Positions 35,902 to 47,556 of a DNA stretch of 64,000 nt are shown one piece after another; the stretch's first letter is position 1, and every line of letters starts with the position of its first letter. The notes under the pieces are model-generated. The model worked only from the letters and a program-made list of their open reading frames with translations. It searched no databases and had not been told where the DNA came from. The translations under genes were made by a program, and so were the position numbers. This DNA comes from Prostheceraeus crozeri (Eukaryota; Platyhelminthes; Polycladida; Euryleptidae): assembly GCA_907163375.1 (NCBI GenBank), contig CAJQUW010005245.1, forward strand, positions 186,001-250,000. The letters run 5' to 3'.

Positions 35902-36544
35902 CATTTACAAAGATCGGCAATGATAAAACGATATCATTTTATTCAGAGGAAAAATGATATCATCAAAAAATTTTGTTCCATTATATTTTCTAATCACAGA
36001 TTCTTCGCATTTTGTATTGAAGCAAATTTAGTCTTTTTCGTTTGTTCTACCCATGTCCTTCCGCACTGCTTGATTCATGTAGCGAAAAGCAACCGACTAT
36101 TGTCTGTCCATCACACAAATTGTCAAACAACTTATTAATAACACTGTCTTGATGTTTTTACAGTCTTGACTGTAATCTAAATATTTTTAGCCTTTTTTCG
36201 TACTTTAGATACTGTTGGCCCAACCAACTGCATATTGTAGGCATATTTGTAATTCGAGTGTATAAAGCTTAAATCAAAACTTGCGATGTCTAATGTATAG
36301 GCCATAGGCCCTACCTAACTTTTGATATACAAGAAGTTTTGTATGACTAAACTGCTTTCTTCGGTCTTCCATTATTTGGAATATATCGATGCCGCATGCA
36401 ATCTAATTTTAATTTCATTGCCAAGAGCAGTAAAAGTAGCAGTAACATGATAGCAGTGTAAATCGAAAAGTTTCGTATTTTAAAAATACAATGATGTCAT
36501 TGCCTATCATAGAATCATTTAGGATCCTTTGTATAATGACGGTT
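35902..36544. other. No gene recognised
   Basis: AT-rich, no supported feature. Confidence 0.5.
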
Positions 36545-36655
36545 TTTTACGGATTTTACGTCACTTTTTACCCCTACTGGGGCCTTGGACGGTGCTGACT
36601 GAAGTCAGACTTTGTTTGGAGCGTTGTGGTGCTTTGTAGTCCGGCGGTTATCATG
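36545..36655 (-). repeat. SINE family A, 3' half only
   Basis: The minus strand has CCGGACTACAAAGCACCACA, ACGCTCC, CAGTCAGCACCGTCCAAGGC and AAAGTGACGTAAA. The tRNA-like head is missing (5'-truncated). Confidence 0.82.
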
Positions 36656-36704
36656 CGACGTTATCGAAGGCGCTCAAAATACTAACTTATTCCTTTATTT
36701 TTAT

Positions 36705-37380
36705 GTTCTTTGCATTCAGTTGCCCAAGTGTGATATTTCTGAGGCATTCAATAAAGTCTGATATCAGGGATTTCTGAGGAAGCTTGCGTTGTTGATCAAC
36801 TCCATCAACTTCTTCTTTCTTTATTGACCGGTAGATATCTGTCTTCTTAGATGGCCAAAAGACTACACCTAACTTGTCAATGTAGGAGTTCCTCATGCGT
36901 CAATTTTGGGTCACTCTTTGTCTGCTGTACATCAATGAACTCCGACAGTGCCTGGTGAGTAAACTGGTGATATATGCGAACGACACGATACTCTTCAATT
37001 CCAATGAGCGTCTAATAAGGAGCACCCACCAACGTTAGTGATTATGTGACGTTCTTAATAAAGACTTACGTAGGTTCTCCGAATGGTTTGTTTCTTTCAA
37101 TCCCTCGAAAACTCAGAGTATTCTGTACTCACGACTTAAGAAAAATGATGACCAACATGGCACTAAGATGTCAGATAATGGAATCAGAAAATAAGATTCT
37201 ATCTCAATCCCTGGATTTGCGGTTACTTACGTCTTGTCATGGAACCACACTCGTGCAGTCTCTATCCGTTAGACGCGATGTTGCTTTACTCAGTCTCTTC
37301 TGCAGATTCTACTTCGGTGGAAGCAGCTCTACAGATAATGGGTGCGTACTCAAACCTAAGATTGATCGCTGATTAACGAA
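36705..37380 (+). pseudogene. Jockey/CR1-like LINE reverse transcriptase fragment
   Basis: The plus strand reads CDISEAFNKV, stop, YQGFLRKLALLINSINFF (36725-36800), VGVPHASILGHSL (about 36880-36920), then in another frame LYINELRQCLVSKLVIYAND continuing TILFNSNERLI (36927-37017), WFVSFNPSKTQSILYSRLKK (37082-37145) and further SWNHTRAVSIRRDVALLSLF-like sequence to about 37330. These correspond to the polymerase motifs D-x-SKAFD, GVPQGS-x-LGP, YADDT-x-L and FNPSKT of Jockey/CR1-type LINEs. The palm motif is YAND in place of YADD. Several stops and frameshifts occur and both ends are lost. Confidence 0.85.
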
Positions 37381-38234
37381 GGCTTTTTTTGACCCAGTGA
37401 TATTATTCTTTTTTATTTTAATTAAAATTCATTTCCTTGCCGTAGCGATTATAATTTTCTTTTCCAGTATTCAAAGCAAATTCAAGCATAATTTTGAATA
37501 TTGTTTTAATAATAATGCATTTGCATGATAATTTTCCAAGCATAATCCATATTGTTAGTATATTTCAAAATCTAGACAAAGCAAATTTCCTTGCAAGATG
37601 CTATTCATCTTGTTACTTACCATTCATTGTTTTCATAGATTGCGGATTATGCAATATCTACGGATCTCTATTGTGTTTATTACACATTATGTCATTCTAC
37701 ATTATGACCCTCAAGTCACAGCAACTTGTATTTGTTTACACATAATTTAATCACATTAATCATTTTCTCTGTGTATGTATATGGGTTGGTACTTAACATT
37801 GCTGAACATTGTCATAGCTGATGTCAGTTGCATCTTTAACAGAACACTAACGAATTGAAATCATACATGCATTTTCATACATTGTACTGTTTTGAGCATC
37901 AACAGATTGCAGGTTTCTACTCATCCTGCTGATTTATGTCATGCTTAAGTAAAAGCGAAAGGATTTCTGTGATGATATGGAATGCTTCATAAGCTTCGTT
38001 TTTCATATTGATTCTTTGTTAGGTGGAACAATTCACAAGCGAAGCATTTTTTAATAGCCATATTGTACCTCAGGAAGATTTGGTCAATTTCTCCACTCGT
38101 TTAACTAGTGCCCGACTACGTTGCACTTATTCTCTCCCCCAGTCATAAGGAGTAGCTTGCATGGGCCTCATTCACTAGAAAATCAAGAAACTTCATTTTT
38201 TGGCATGTACAAAATTGACAACTTTTCTTGATTC
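37381..38234. other. No gene recognised
   Basis: AT-rich; no supported feature. Confidence 0.55.
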
Positions 38235-38412
38235 CCGGCGTTGTGGCCTTGTGGTAGAATGTTCGCTCTGCGTCCGGGAGACTGGTTTCAAATCTAGGTC
38301 GTGTCAGACCTAAGACTTTTAAAATAGGTGCACTCTGCATTCTTGCCAAACACTCGAGAGTGGGATGAACAGAACTCAGTCACATGGAAGAGGGGCGTAT
38401 CGCCAAATGCGT
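38235..38412 (+). repeat. tRNA-derived SINE, family C
   Basis: GTTGTGGCCTTGTGGTAGAA (A-box region), GGTTTCAAATCT (B box), then CAGACCTAAGACTTTTAAAA and a body to about 38412. The body after the tRNA part resembles a SINE type I associate with several marine invertebrates (the AAGACTTTAAAA word). Only one copy in the window. Confidence 0.7.
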
Positions 38413-39044
38413 TTCCGAGTATAAACAAGGAACATTCATATTTTTCTTTATTCAATCAATTAAATAAGTGAACCCTCGGCAATATTTCGAAGCGCAGATG
38501 ATCAACTTATTCCTAGTAAGTAGTAATTGTTGGAAAATGTTTATTAACGTACAGAACCATCCATTCAATTCAAGAAACCTTGAAAATATTGTTTGGCATC
38601 TTACCTTCACTAGATAATAATAATCCTGTATATTTGATACCATGATGTCATTTGCCTTACTCCAAAAATTGTGAATGCGGAAATTCTTTGATTTCAATTT
38701 ATTCCATGACATAACATATCACCGCTTGAAAGCGCTTACTTCGTCTCCTCGCAATGAAAAAATGGTCTTTTCCCGTACAAAAAGTAATTATCCTGTTCCT
38801 TATCGATAATATTATCCATAAAAAGTTGACCTAACTAGGCTGAACCCTCAATTCTGAGAAATAGGTGAGGTGTCAAAGAAGAAATGTTAAGATCTCTTTG
38901 TTCATTTGTGAGTAGCTGCACTGATCATTGCTAGACACCGACATCTGAACTGAATATTTTTTCTCTTTATGTGCCCATAGGTAAAGACCTTTCAATAATG
39001 GAAAATTCATGAGTTTTGATGCTGACGCTTCGTCCGTATTTTAT
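38413..39044. other. No gene recognised
   Basis: No coding or RNA feature supported. Confidence 0.5.
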
Positions 39045-39665
39045 TTAGGCATGAAACGGAACTGGTGGTAAAGTGACATGGTGGATTGTCCACCATGTGA
39101 AAAAAATTTGCTACATTTACCCACGTAGACTGCTCCGCAAAGAAATTTGTACACCATGTTATGTCGATAGGGTAAAGGAGTCTGGTCTTTGGGTGCATTC
39201 GGACATAGGCGACGTGTTGTGAAAGCCAAGGATAACTTGAGCTGATAAAAAGTGCTTCCCACAGTCTTAACGATTTTGTTCTAGGTGTGAGTACCTTCTG
39301 TACTTTTTTTCTTGCCGTCATCAAGTGGCTTAAACCTCAACTGTGTGTCCAAAAGGAGAGCATATTTTCTACGATATTATTACTATCGTATGACTTTTCA
39401 TTAATCATTTTATTTGTTGCTTTAATATTATCACGACCCTGTTATTTATGCAATTTTTGGGTTAATTTCTTATTTATCTGGTTTTTATATTTTCTCATCA
39501 TTTTGCAACTGACACTTGTAGCATATTTCATAACCCTTGTCATGGTTATTTTTGCAAAATGATTAATGTAAAATTCATTTGTCTGTCCGCATGACGCAGT
39601 TGGATCGATTTTCCATTAGTGGTCAATCCACCATGTCACTCTATCACCAGTTCCGTGTTATGAAT
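39045..39665 (-). mobile_element. Probable Penelope-like fold-back remnant
   Basis: Bases 39050-39090 (AACTGGTGGTAAAGTGACAT) are the inverse of 39622-39662. A minus-strand frame in the left half reads RLCPNAPKDQTPLPYRHNMV then YKFLCGAVYVGKCSKF, which resembles the start of a GIY-YIG nuclease (V-Y-x-F-x-C then Y-V/I-G-K). The layout, coding end plus inverted copy of that end, repeats that of 4212-5323. The copy is old and broken; the family call rests on a short motif. Confidence 0.45.
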
Positions 39666-40001
39666 ACTTTTTCCATGTAAGTATTTCTTAAGTGAATCAC
39701 TATGTAATAAATTATAAATTCACTAATATACATAGATTTCCCTACAACAATTGTACATTTTAATCACTTTTTATTTTTGTATATTTTTGTTGATTACTTT
39801 GTAAACAAATAACCCTGCAATGTATGCAAAAGTTAAAACTATAAGTGATCAGCTGATCAGTTGTCAATATAATTGTGGTTAGGAACAATTAAAGTTCAAA
39901 TCACACAATAACATCTGTCTATATTTTATGAATAGATTTAATTCAAGAATTGTTATTAGCAAATTAGTGAAATTGTGAAGGTTATCATCGAATTTCACTT
40001 C

Positions 40002-40375
40002 AAAACACTACTGACAAGTTGTCCAAACTAGTGCGCCTGCAATAATTAATAAATGCTGCTTTTTGCAAAACTGTGTAAATAGAATAATTATATATTGAGT
40101 TGAATCCTCAGTTGAAAAATGGTACCATCTCATTTTTAACCGGGCATGGCTGCAACGTTAAATGGGGAGTCGTATCGATGTTGAGAGATGTGAACTAGGC
40201 CTGCTGATGATTCCTCATTTTGGATGAAATAGCAACTATTCAGGTCTGTTCTCATTTTTCAACTGAGGATGCAACTCAATATTTAACTGTTCTATTTGCA
40301 TTGATTATTGATTACCAGCATTCATTGATTATTCCAGGCGCACGAACTTAGGCGACATGTCAGTAGTGTGTTTAA
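40002..40375. mobile_element. Long-palindrome MITE (~125-bp arms)
   Basis: Left arm 40002-40130 and right arm 40245-40375 are inverse copies at about 75-80 per cent by eye; shared words include CACTACTGACA, TGCGCCTG and TTGAGTTG-x-ATCCTCAGTTG. The ends read CACTACTGACA, recalling CACTA-type termini, but I could not confirm a target duplication. There is no coding sequence in the ~115-base centre. Confidence 0.78.
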
Positions 40376-43130
40376 CTTAATATTTAATCAATGCCCGTCG
40401 AAATTCCACTTTGTATGCTAATTTCGTATCTTAAATATGAAGCATGGTAGATACTCGTAGGCCAAAGGTGTCCATTGGACTCCACCTCAGGTCTCGGAGG
40501 TTGTGAAAATCCATTTAAAAAGTTTTACTTTCAGATGAAAAATGATTCTGTGCATGTCAATGACGATGCATCATCCGTGAAAGTTACTTCGTGAAGCTTC
40601 GTGAATGCAAGTTGCGATAGAAAATACTTACGCACTTGATCTCGTTTTGGCATGAATCAATGACCAAAATGAAGGCAATCACTGAATTCGTACTTTGACA
40701 CCAGAAATAGACTGTTATCTAAGTTTTCAGAGCAGTAGTTGCTGAAATCTTCACAGCTGTTTTGAGAGTCTAACACTAATCATTATGGCTCTGTAGACCT
40801 GTTTCCGATAAAGGTAAATGAGATTCAGATGATGAGCAAATGTAAGGGCCCTGTTGTAAAGAGTAAATGAAATTAAAAAATACTAACTATTTGAGAATAT
40901 GTTGTAGCAGTAAATACTGTGAAGCTGTTTCCTAATACTGCTGATATTGTGTCAAATGTTACTGATTATAATACACCATATTTTCGCACATGTTTAACAA
41001 GAAGGCTGATGGACTCTCAAAAGATAAAATATATCAATCATGTGCACAAAAAACATCATTGTCTTACTTAAAGTCAACTTTCCCAATGTTTTGATATCGA
41101 TTTAGGCAAGTAAGCTAAGAATTAGCGAAAGGGTGCCAATCGGGTCTCAAGGGGTTGCAAAGAAGCTCAGTTTTCAAGGGGTTAATGTGTTGATGACAGA
41201 CCTACAGCGAAAATACCTCCCACCTATAGGCAGGGTTTCAGCTGCTTTTTAATGAAAAAGCATTTCAACATGTAGTTGTTTATTCAATTAATCATTAAAA
41301 AGTTTATTTTTGCATATTTTGATATATGTTTTTGTTGTTTAAAGTGAAGTAACTGCAATGCATGTAATCCGCCGCCTGGCATTTATCATTCATGTGGATT
41401 GATCTTTCAAGATTCTTGAGGTGTCTTACTTATATTGTTATAATTTTCGTTGTCAGAAATAAGTTAAGAGATCCAACATCAATGTGACACATTTTGGGTC
41501 TCAGAATTCCGTTTGTAGCTATTCTAAAAAGTTAATTCGGTACAACGGGTACATACAATAATTTGAAAAGAACTTTCCTACAGTACATAAATGTCAAAAA
41601 GTTGATAACGGTCGGTGACGCGATTCTAATAGTTCGCGAACACGAAAGGGATAACTCGCAAGGTTTGTCTTTGGAATCCAGTGACCGCGCACTTTATATC
41701 TCACATGTCTGTTTTCATCCCACAGTTTGTCTAAATGAAGATAACAGTGACCGCAGCTCCCATTTGCGATTCACTGAACGTCCAATGACCCAATTCTACC
41801 TCAATCCTACCATCCGACCTGAAAGCAATATCTTATCGCAATTATCCCTTCCACCCTCACATTTTCAGTCTGACAAAGACGCAATTCTACAAGATCCGTT
41901 TCCAATCAAAATAAGTTTGACCTGATATGTGAAAGAGCTAAATTCAGAAATGATAAATTCCTATAGTATGGCAATTACAAGTATTGGAATTCAATCACAC
42001 TGGTTTAGAATGAAATGATTCATTTGAGGTGGAATAATCGATAGGGAAATAAAATAATATCTTCTACAATCGCAATAAAAAAAAATATCCGCTCCCTTTA
42101 TGAGCCAATTGTATATTGTTATGACACGGGTTTTAACAGTAGTTTCAAGCGTATGAATAAATTCTATTGAGAAATCGCTTGTGTGCATATTGACGTCATT
42201 ATGTTTAAGAGAGGCATGAACCGATAAACGTACTTTTGGAGTCTTTAAGCCTAAGGCTTCTATTGTGTTCTTGAAAGCGAATATTGAAAAGCCTATTGAT
42301 AGGACCAATGTAAGTGTCACCGTAGATGTTACAGAGGAATCGATATACTACGTATCTGTCATTGCAATTGTAGTAAGTTGGAAGTATGCGAAGTATATCT
42401 TTTACAATTCTCAGTCATTTTGCCTTTCGAGATTAAATGAATGAAATGTCCCCAATCTTACTATGAAATGACATGCGAGCAACTTGAGAAATGAGGAATT
42501 ACCTTAGTGCAATTTCATGGTGGTTGTCAGTCATCATAGGTAGCTAGCCACATTTCAACAAGTATGCCATTTATGCAAGGTAAGCCAGGGCGACACGACA
42601 GCAATAGGTGTAAAGTAAAAAATCCTCATTGCAAAGTTTGAGCCGACCACTAAAATGTAATTCCTTGTTTCAAAACTTAAGTTCTTCAGACCCACCACTT
42701 CACAGTCAGTGGTTTCACCATGTAGTTTTACCTTCCTTTCTGCTGTCATGTATTCGTATTGTGCTCAAAGTATTTTGTGTACCTCGCAGTGTGTGACAGG
42801 TGAATATAGTGAAAACTCGCACACCGTGATCATCTAGGTCAGGGGGTGTGCGAATGCGAGAATGCAGTTTTATTCAACTATATAGGTCTACATCATGGCA
42901 TTATTATCCAAGTATATTTTCCCTAGTCTAAAGAGGTACTTGACTTCTCTTGATATAAAAGATCGAATTACGTACTATATTTTGTAAGAAATATATTTAG
43001 TTCCCCAATCAACCAAAGTGCTAAAATAAGATTAAATATGACTTCTGCATCTGCGATACATGTGGCAAATTTAAAGATAAATGAATTTGTTTAAATTGAA
43101 GCTTGACTATTAAAAATTTGAAGCTAAGAA
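40376..43130. other. No gene recognised; 120-codon open frame at 41563-41925
   Basis: One plus-strand frame (41563-41925) runs 120 codons with balanced composition (MKRTFLQYINVKKLITVGDA start). I do not recognise a domain and there is no second supporting exon, so it is left as an open possibility. The rest is AT-rich. Confidence 0.3.
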
Positions 43131-43350
43131 GTAGGTGGCAAGAAAGCTCAGTTGGATAAGAGCCGAGCTCCGGAACGGAAATGCAGAAGGTCCAAGGTTC
43201 GAGTATGTCCGCCTTGAGAAGTACCGCCGGTCTCACCAGAGGTAACTAACCTTAGCCTGGTAAGAGTTGCGAGCACTCTACACTTGTGAGTGTGTGAAGA
43301 CTGCCAACCCTAGCAGACTAACTTGGCTTCGTGCATCGGGTGGAACAGGT
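43131..43350 (+). repeat. tRNA-derived SINE, family D
   Basis: AAGCTCAGTTGGATAAGAGC (A-box region) and AAGGTTCGAGTATG (B box), followed by a GC-richer body (GTCTCACCAGAGGTAACTAA, GGCTTCGTGCATCGGGTGGA) ending in an A-rich stretch near 43360. Different in body from families A-C. Only one copy in the window. Confidence 0.68.
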
Positions 43351-43984
43351 ATGAATAAAAAAGCAAGTGTGGATCTTATTGTAGAGCTAGTGTGATTCTA
43401 CTTTCAGTCATTGAATAGTGGTATATGCAAGTAAAGGTATGGATAAGGGATGACATCAATTTTATGTCTGTGCGATAGCAACAGAATTTTATGTTCAATT
43501 GTTTTGTGCAATTCATAATATGCATCAATTGATGCGTGTTATCAGTGGTAGTGTGAAATATTGAGAAAATCATAATTATGTTTTAGCTAAAAGACGAAAA
43601 TCAATCAGTTATTATTGTAGCATATTGCATGAAATGGAAACATTTTGAATTTAAAATGTGACAAATATTAGCTAATGAAATTCAAACGAAAGAATGCATC
43701 AGTTCATTTTACTATTCTAATATATCTCTTGCGACATTGAGAAGCTGATTTGATTTACTCTCTGCAAGATTTGCTTCTGATTTTATCAGAAGTCTTCCTT
43801 GGCAATCTTATACGAAAACCACGTGATATTTTCGTATGAATATTCGATCTGCGATTCAATTAAGAGAATGAAAGTCTGTCTACCTCTGCAAATGTCTCAG
43901 CCTATCATCATCGTCTCAGAGTATTGAAAATATTCGCCAGATAACAATCTTTGGCGAAGATTCCTCACTTTTCACATGTTTCAG
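43351..43984. other. No gene recognised
   Basis: AT-rich, leading into a pyrimidine-rich tract just before the exon candidate. Confidence 0.45.
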
Positions 43985-44097
43985 CATACATGTCAGTCAA
44001 GGAGTTCGTAGATAATGATAATGGTTTGAGAGAAATGCTGCGCGTTGCCAAGCCAATCGCTATTATTATGTTGCAAAATTGGAGTTGGAGAAATCAG
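43985..44097 (+). CDS. Candidate internal exon, product unknown
   Basis: A tract CTCACTTTTCACATGTTTCAG precedes position 43985 and GGAGAAATCAG/GTACAT follows at 44097, giving plausible acceptor and donor sites around 113 bases. The open frame within reads AYMSVKEFVDNDNGLREMLR then VAKPIAIIMLQNWSWRNQ, with codon use that looks coding. I do not recognise the family. It could equally be a chance open frame or an old repeat piece; it does not resemble the transporter at 18.2 kb. Confidence 0.3.
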
Positions 44098-45000
44098 GTA
44101 CATCTCACAACTATTATTTTTATCACAAAATATCCTGAAATAGAGTCGTTTTATGAATTATGCTTCGAATTCAATCTGTGGGAGTTGATGAAGAAAATGT
44201 CAAAATTTGGTCAAACCACTCCATGTCTTCTAATTCCGAAGTCACGTAATACTGAATCGTCTGAGGCGATTTCATTTCGATAATGAAGGAGAACCACTTC
44301 TGAAGCAAGTCAACATCGAGGGAAGAAAAATGGAAATGAAAAAACGTGGAGAGTTGCATTACATGGAAAATGTGTTATACTAGACGTTCCAAAATTGCTG
44401 CGAGATCCCAGTGTTGCCGTAATTCCATTTTTTTTAAAAATTCTTAAGATTCTCGATGCTTTGATATTTTTGTTTTATCCGCAATTTCCTAAAATATTTT
44501 ATTATCAATGATCACACTTTTTATAATCGCGTTCCTCATTTTTATCAGTCGGTCATCTAAAAGTGTCATCACATAGGCTGTAACCGATGGTTGTGAATTG
44601 TTGCAGAATTTCTTCTGATTACTTTCGCTGACATGAATGCCTTGAGTATCAATAATAAAAGATAGAAATTCAAACCCTTATCCAGTGCCTGAGGGAGCGA
44701 GGGGGCAGCAGGTTTTACAAGTCCTGTAATTACCGCGCCAAAATTTCAAACGTTCATAATATGCACATGATAGACCTGGAAAACAGGGAATACCTGAGAA
44801 ACCTAGGAAAATTTGAAAATTCAGAGTTGAGGAATAGAATTCTGAATAGGCATAAAATAAAATGATGAAGACTGTACTTTTTCAATAGAAATTTTCACCA
44901 TCCGCTTTACTTTTCTAAGATAAGACGGATTGATGCAATCTTTTATCATATTGTTCTGACCATCGATTTAGAAGCATTTGTCAGACCTTTATTTCATAAT
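44098..45000. other. No gene recognised
   Basis: AT-rich; nothing supported. Confidence 0.5.
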
Positions 45001-46170
45001 ATGCGATGGACTATGCTGAATGACGACGAGAGGAGACTGGAGGCATTCGAGATGAAGACGTTAACAAGAGTATTTCAGTTCCACTGGTCATCACACACAT
45101 CAAATGCGTCTGTCCTACAGATGAGCGGAACCAAGACAGCACTGTTGTCGTCCATCAAGAAGAGGAAGCTTCACACTTTACGTAGAGCAGCATCATTGTA
45201 CGAGTAGAGGACAATTATAACCGTGCCTGTGTACTCTTCCAATTTTCCCGGAAGTTGTACAATTTTTTGGGTTTTTTCGGAAAATTGTAAGATTTTTCGA
45301 TGATTTTTTTGATTTTTCAGCCAATCGCACGAGTTTTCATCGATTTTATATAATTGTAAGAATTTTTCGAAATTGATGTGTTCGATTGTGGTAAGGAATT
45401 TTTGTTATTGAATAAATCACTTTCTTATTACATATTTGAGGTGTGAGTTTCAGTCAAACGCATTTTAACAATGCAGTTGCTTCTCAGAAATCATAAGTTG
45501 TGGCCGTCCAAGGCGTCAACATAGGCCTATCCACATTAAAAGCCAGAAAGTCAGGCCATACAAAGGTGTGATAAAGATCCTAACTGAACTCGTATTTGTT
45601 AGGAATGAAAGTACTTGCACGCTTGATTCATTGCTGGTCCTGAAGGGACGACCTGAACCCTTCAATCCAGGGAAAAATACAGCGATAAAGAAATTAAACG
45701 ACTGAAATCAAGTTATACAAAGGAAGTGCAGGAACGCAGTTGCATTGCAATTTCCGCTTCTTGTTTTATTTTTCTATTGTTACGTTTTGTTTTCATTGCA
45801 TTATACACTTTTTAGATTATTATGTTTGCTTTTAGTGCAACAATGCACAAGGAGTAGGGAATTGCAGGGAATTGAGTAGGGAACATACAATTTCATTGAA
45901 ATTATAGACAATTTTGAATTGTACGATTTTTTACGATTTTTAAGGGTTTTTGTACGATTTTTCCGGAAATATTGTATGATTTTTGAATTTTGAAGGTACA
46001 CAGGTATGGGAATGAGAGAGGCAGCATCAATTGGTATTCGGGGTGTGTGCGTTGGACGGGACAATCGTTCATCAGTTTGACTCGATACGCGAGTAACAGG
46101 TCGGCTTTCAAGCAACTCGTGACAGTGATCTCGGCCAACCCTCGAAGCGATGACGGTGGATGATGAAATA
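45001..46170 (+). pseudogene. LINE C-terminal fragment, split by a MITE
   Basis: The left piece (45001-45207) reads ERRLEAFEMKTLTRVFQFHW, SSHTSNASVLQMSGTKTALL and SSIKKRKLHTLRRAASLYE, matching the LINE region with RLEAFEMK-x-x-RR-x-LRI-x-W and IKKRKL. The right piece (46005-46160) continues in the expected order with YGNERGSINWYSGCVRWTGQ, SFISLTRYASNRSAFKQLV and TVISANPRSDDGG then a stop. The 779 bases between are a separate TIR element (45226-46004). The LINE is 5'-truncated and lacks its polymerase core. Confidence 0.8.
45226..46004. mobile_element. TIR element (MITE-like) inside the LINE
   Basis: The left end CCTGTGTACTCTTCCAATTT matches the inverse of the right end (CCTGTGTACCTTCAAAATTC). 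Both subterminal zones repeat TTTTCGGAAAATTGTA- and CGTACAATTTT-like words, so the ends are rich in ACGATTTTT/AAAAATCGT motifs. It interrupts LINE coding sequence whose two halves are collinear on either side. The interior (45480-45720) has no recognisable transposase. Target duplication unclear; superfamily unassigned. Confidence 0.78.
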
Positions 46171-46174
46171 GAGG

Positions 46175-47403
46175 ATATTTCATAAAAATGGTGACATCGA
46201 CGTACACCGTCACTATCTATTATCAAAACGTGTGTGACGGATTCTGAATGGTCATAACATGCATCAAGGCATCTGGAAAGCGCATCTCAAGGAATTGAAA
46301 TGTCTACTGTAACTGTAGCACAGAAATGATTTGGCATTATATCAAAACAATTAAATCAGCAGGATGTTCTATAAATATTAGTCTCCAACAGAAATTCTGC
46401 TACCATCAGTGTACTCTATTGATCAGTTGTAATAAAGAAAAATCAATGGACTAAATCAAACAGTCCTTCACAACAAACTTATCATGAGATCGGGAATTTC
46501 ATTTGTTCTTCATCATAACGGAACAGTAGAGAATGTTGTTGATTTTTGAAAATATTCAATTGGTGACTTATGTTAACAGAACACCCTGTCGACTTATGCA
46601 AACACCCTCTTTGATGCAAATCCATTCTACTTGTTCCATTTGCTTTGAAATGTAATGTGAATTATACCAATTACCCGAACCGGGAGATTTCAGAAAGTGT
46701 ATGATTTATATCTTCTCAAAAAATTCTGATATAACAAATTCGAAAGAATGTCAGTTTGCCTTGATGCATTATTCCTCTTATGATACAATGCTGGAAAAAA
46801 TGTAACGCTTCGCAATGATAACTGCAAAATTTGAAAGCAGAAATGTCACTCAAAATGATAGGCATTTCAAAAGATCAGATGTTGCTAATCACTGAGTTCA
46901 TCTTTGTTGTTAATACTGAGTCGTAGAGATCTTGTTGCCATTGCCTCTCTGAAACATCGGTTAATGGTTTCGGAATGTCGGTTTTGTTTGAGTTGCATAA
47001 TTGAGGATTTCTGAATAACTGACAACTGCTTCTTTTTGAGGTGTTCTGATAGTTCGTTCATTGTTCGTTCATGATTTTCTTGTTTAAGACCATTTGTTGA
47101 GTGACATATTTATGTGTCATTCTGATGGGAAAACAGTGATAATTCCATGGTATTCTATGTTTGACGCAATTCGAAATAGAAGTCAGTTCGTAATTCGAGA
47201 ATTCTTAAATCAATTTAAATATGAAGTTAAAGTGGAATTGGATTTAAATTAAATTCATTTTGAAAAATTGCGCAGCCTTTGATATTTCTAATTTTCAGTG
47301 TATTGTTTAGCTTTTCTTGCATTTTTTTCATTGCGCTTCCTAATTTTTGTGCTTGATGCTGCTAAAATAACCGCGCATTTTTGCGCTTGTTTGTAATAGG
47401 TTG
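46175..47403. other. No gene recognised
   Basis: AT-rich; no supported feature. Confidence 0.55.
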
Positions 47404-47556
47404 AATGCATGTTTCGGCCTGTTGGATCTCATCACTCGTGGCTAGGTTTGAACCAGCGACATTGAAGCTAGAGGACGTGTAATCATATCCTCTAACCACA
47501 AGGCCACTGAACCATCTGCACAGAGCGTGAATTAGCCAGGAAGGCACTTTTTTAAC
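47404..47556 (-). repeat. tRNA-derived SINE, family B, copy 2
   Basis: The minus strand reads GTGCCTTCCTGGCTAATTCA, GTTCAGTGGCCTTGTGGTTA and GTCGCTGGTTCAAACCTAGC, matching 33650-33830 in leader, A box and B box. Confidence 0.8.

Noticed and set aside
41563-41925. 120-codon open frame
   Set aside because: No recognised motif and no second line of evidence.
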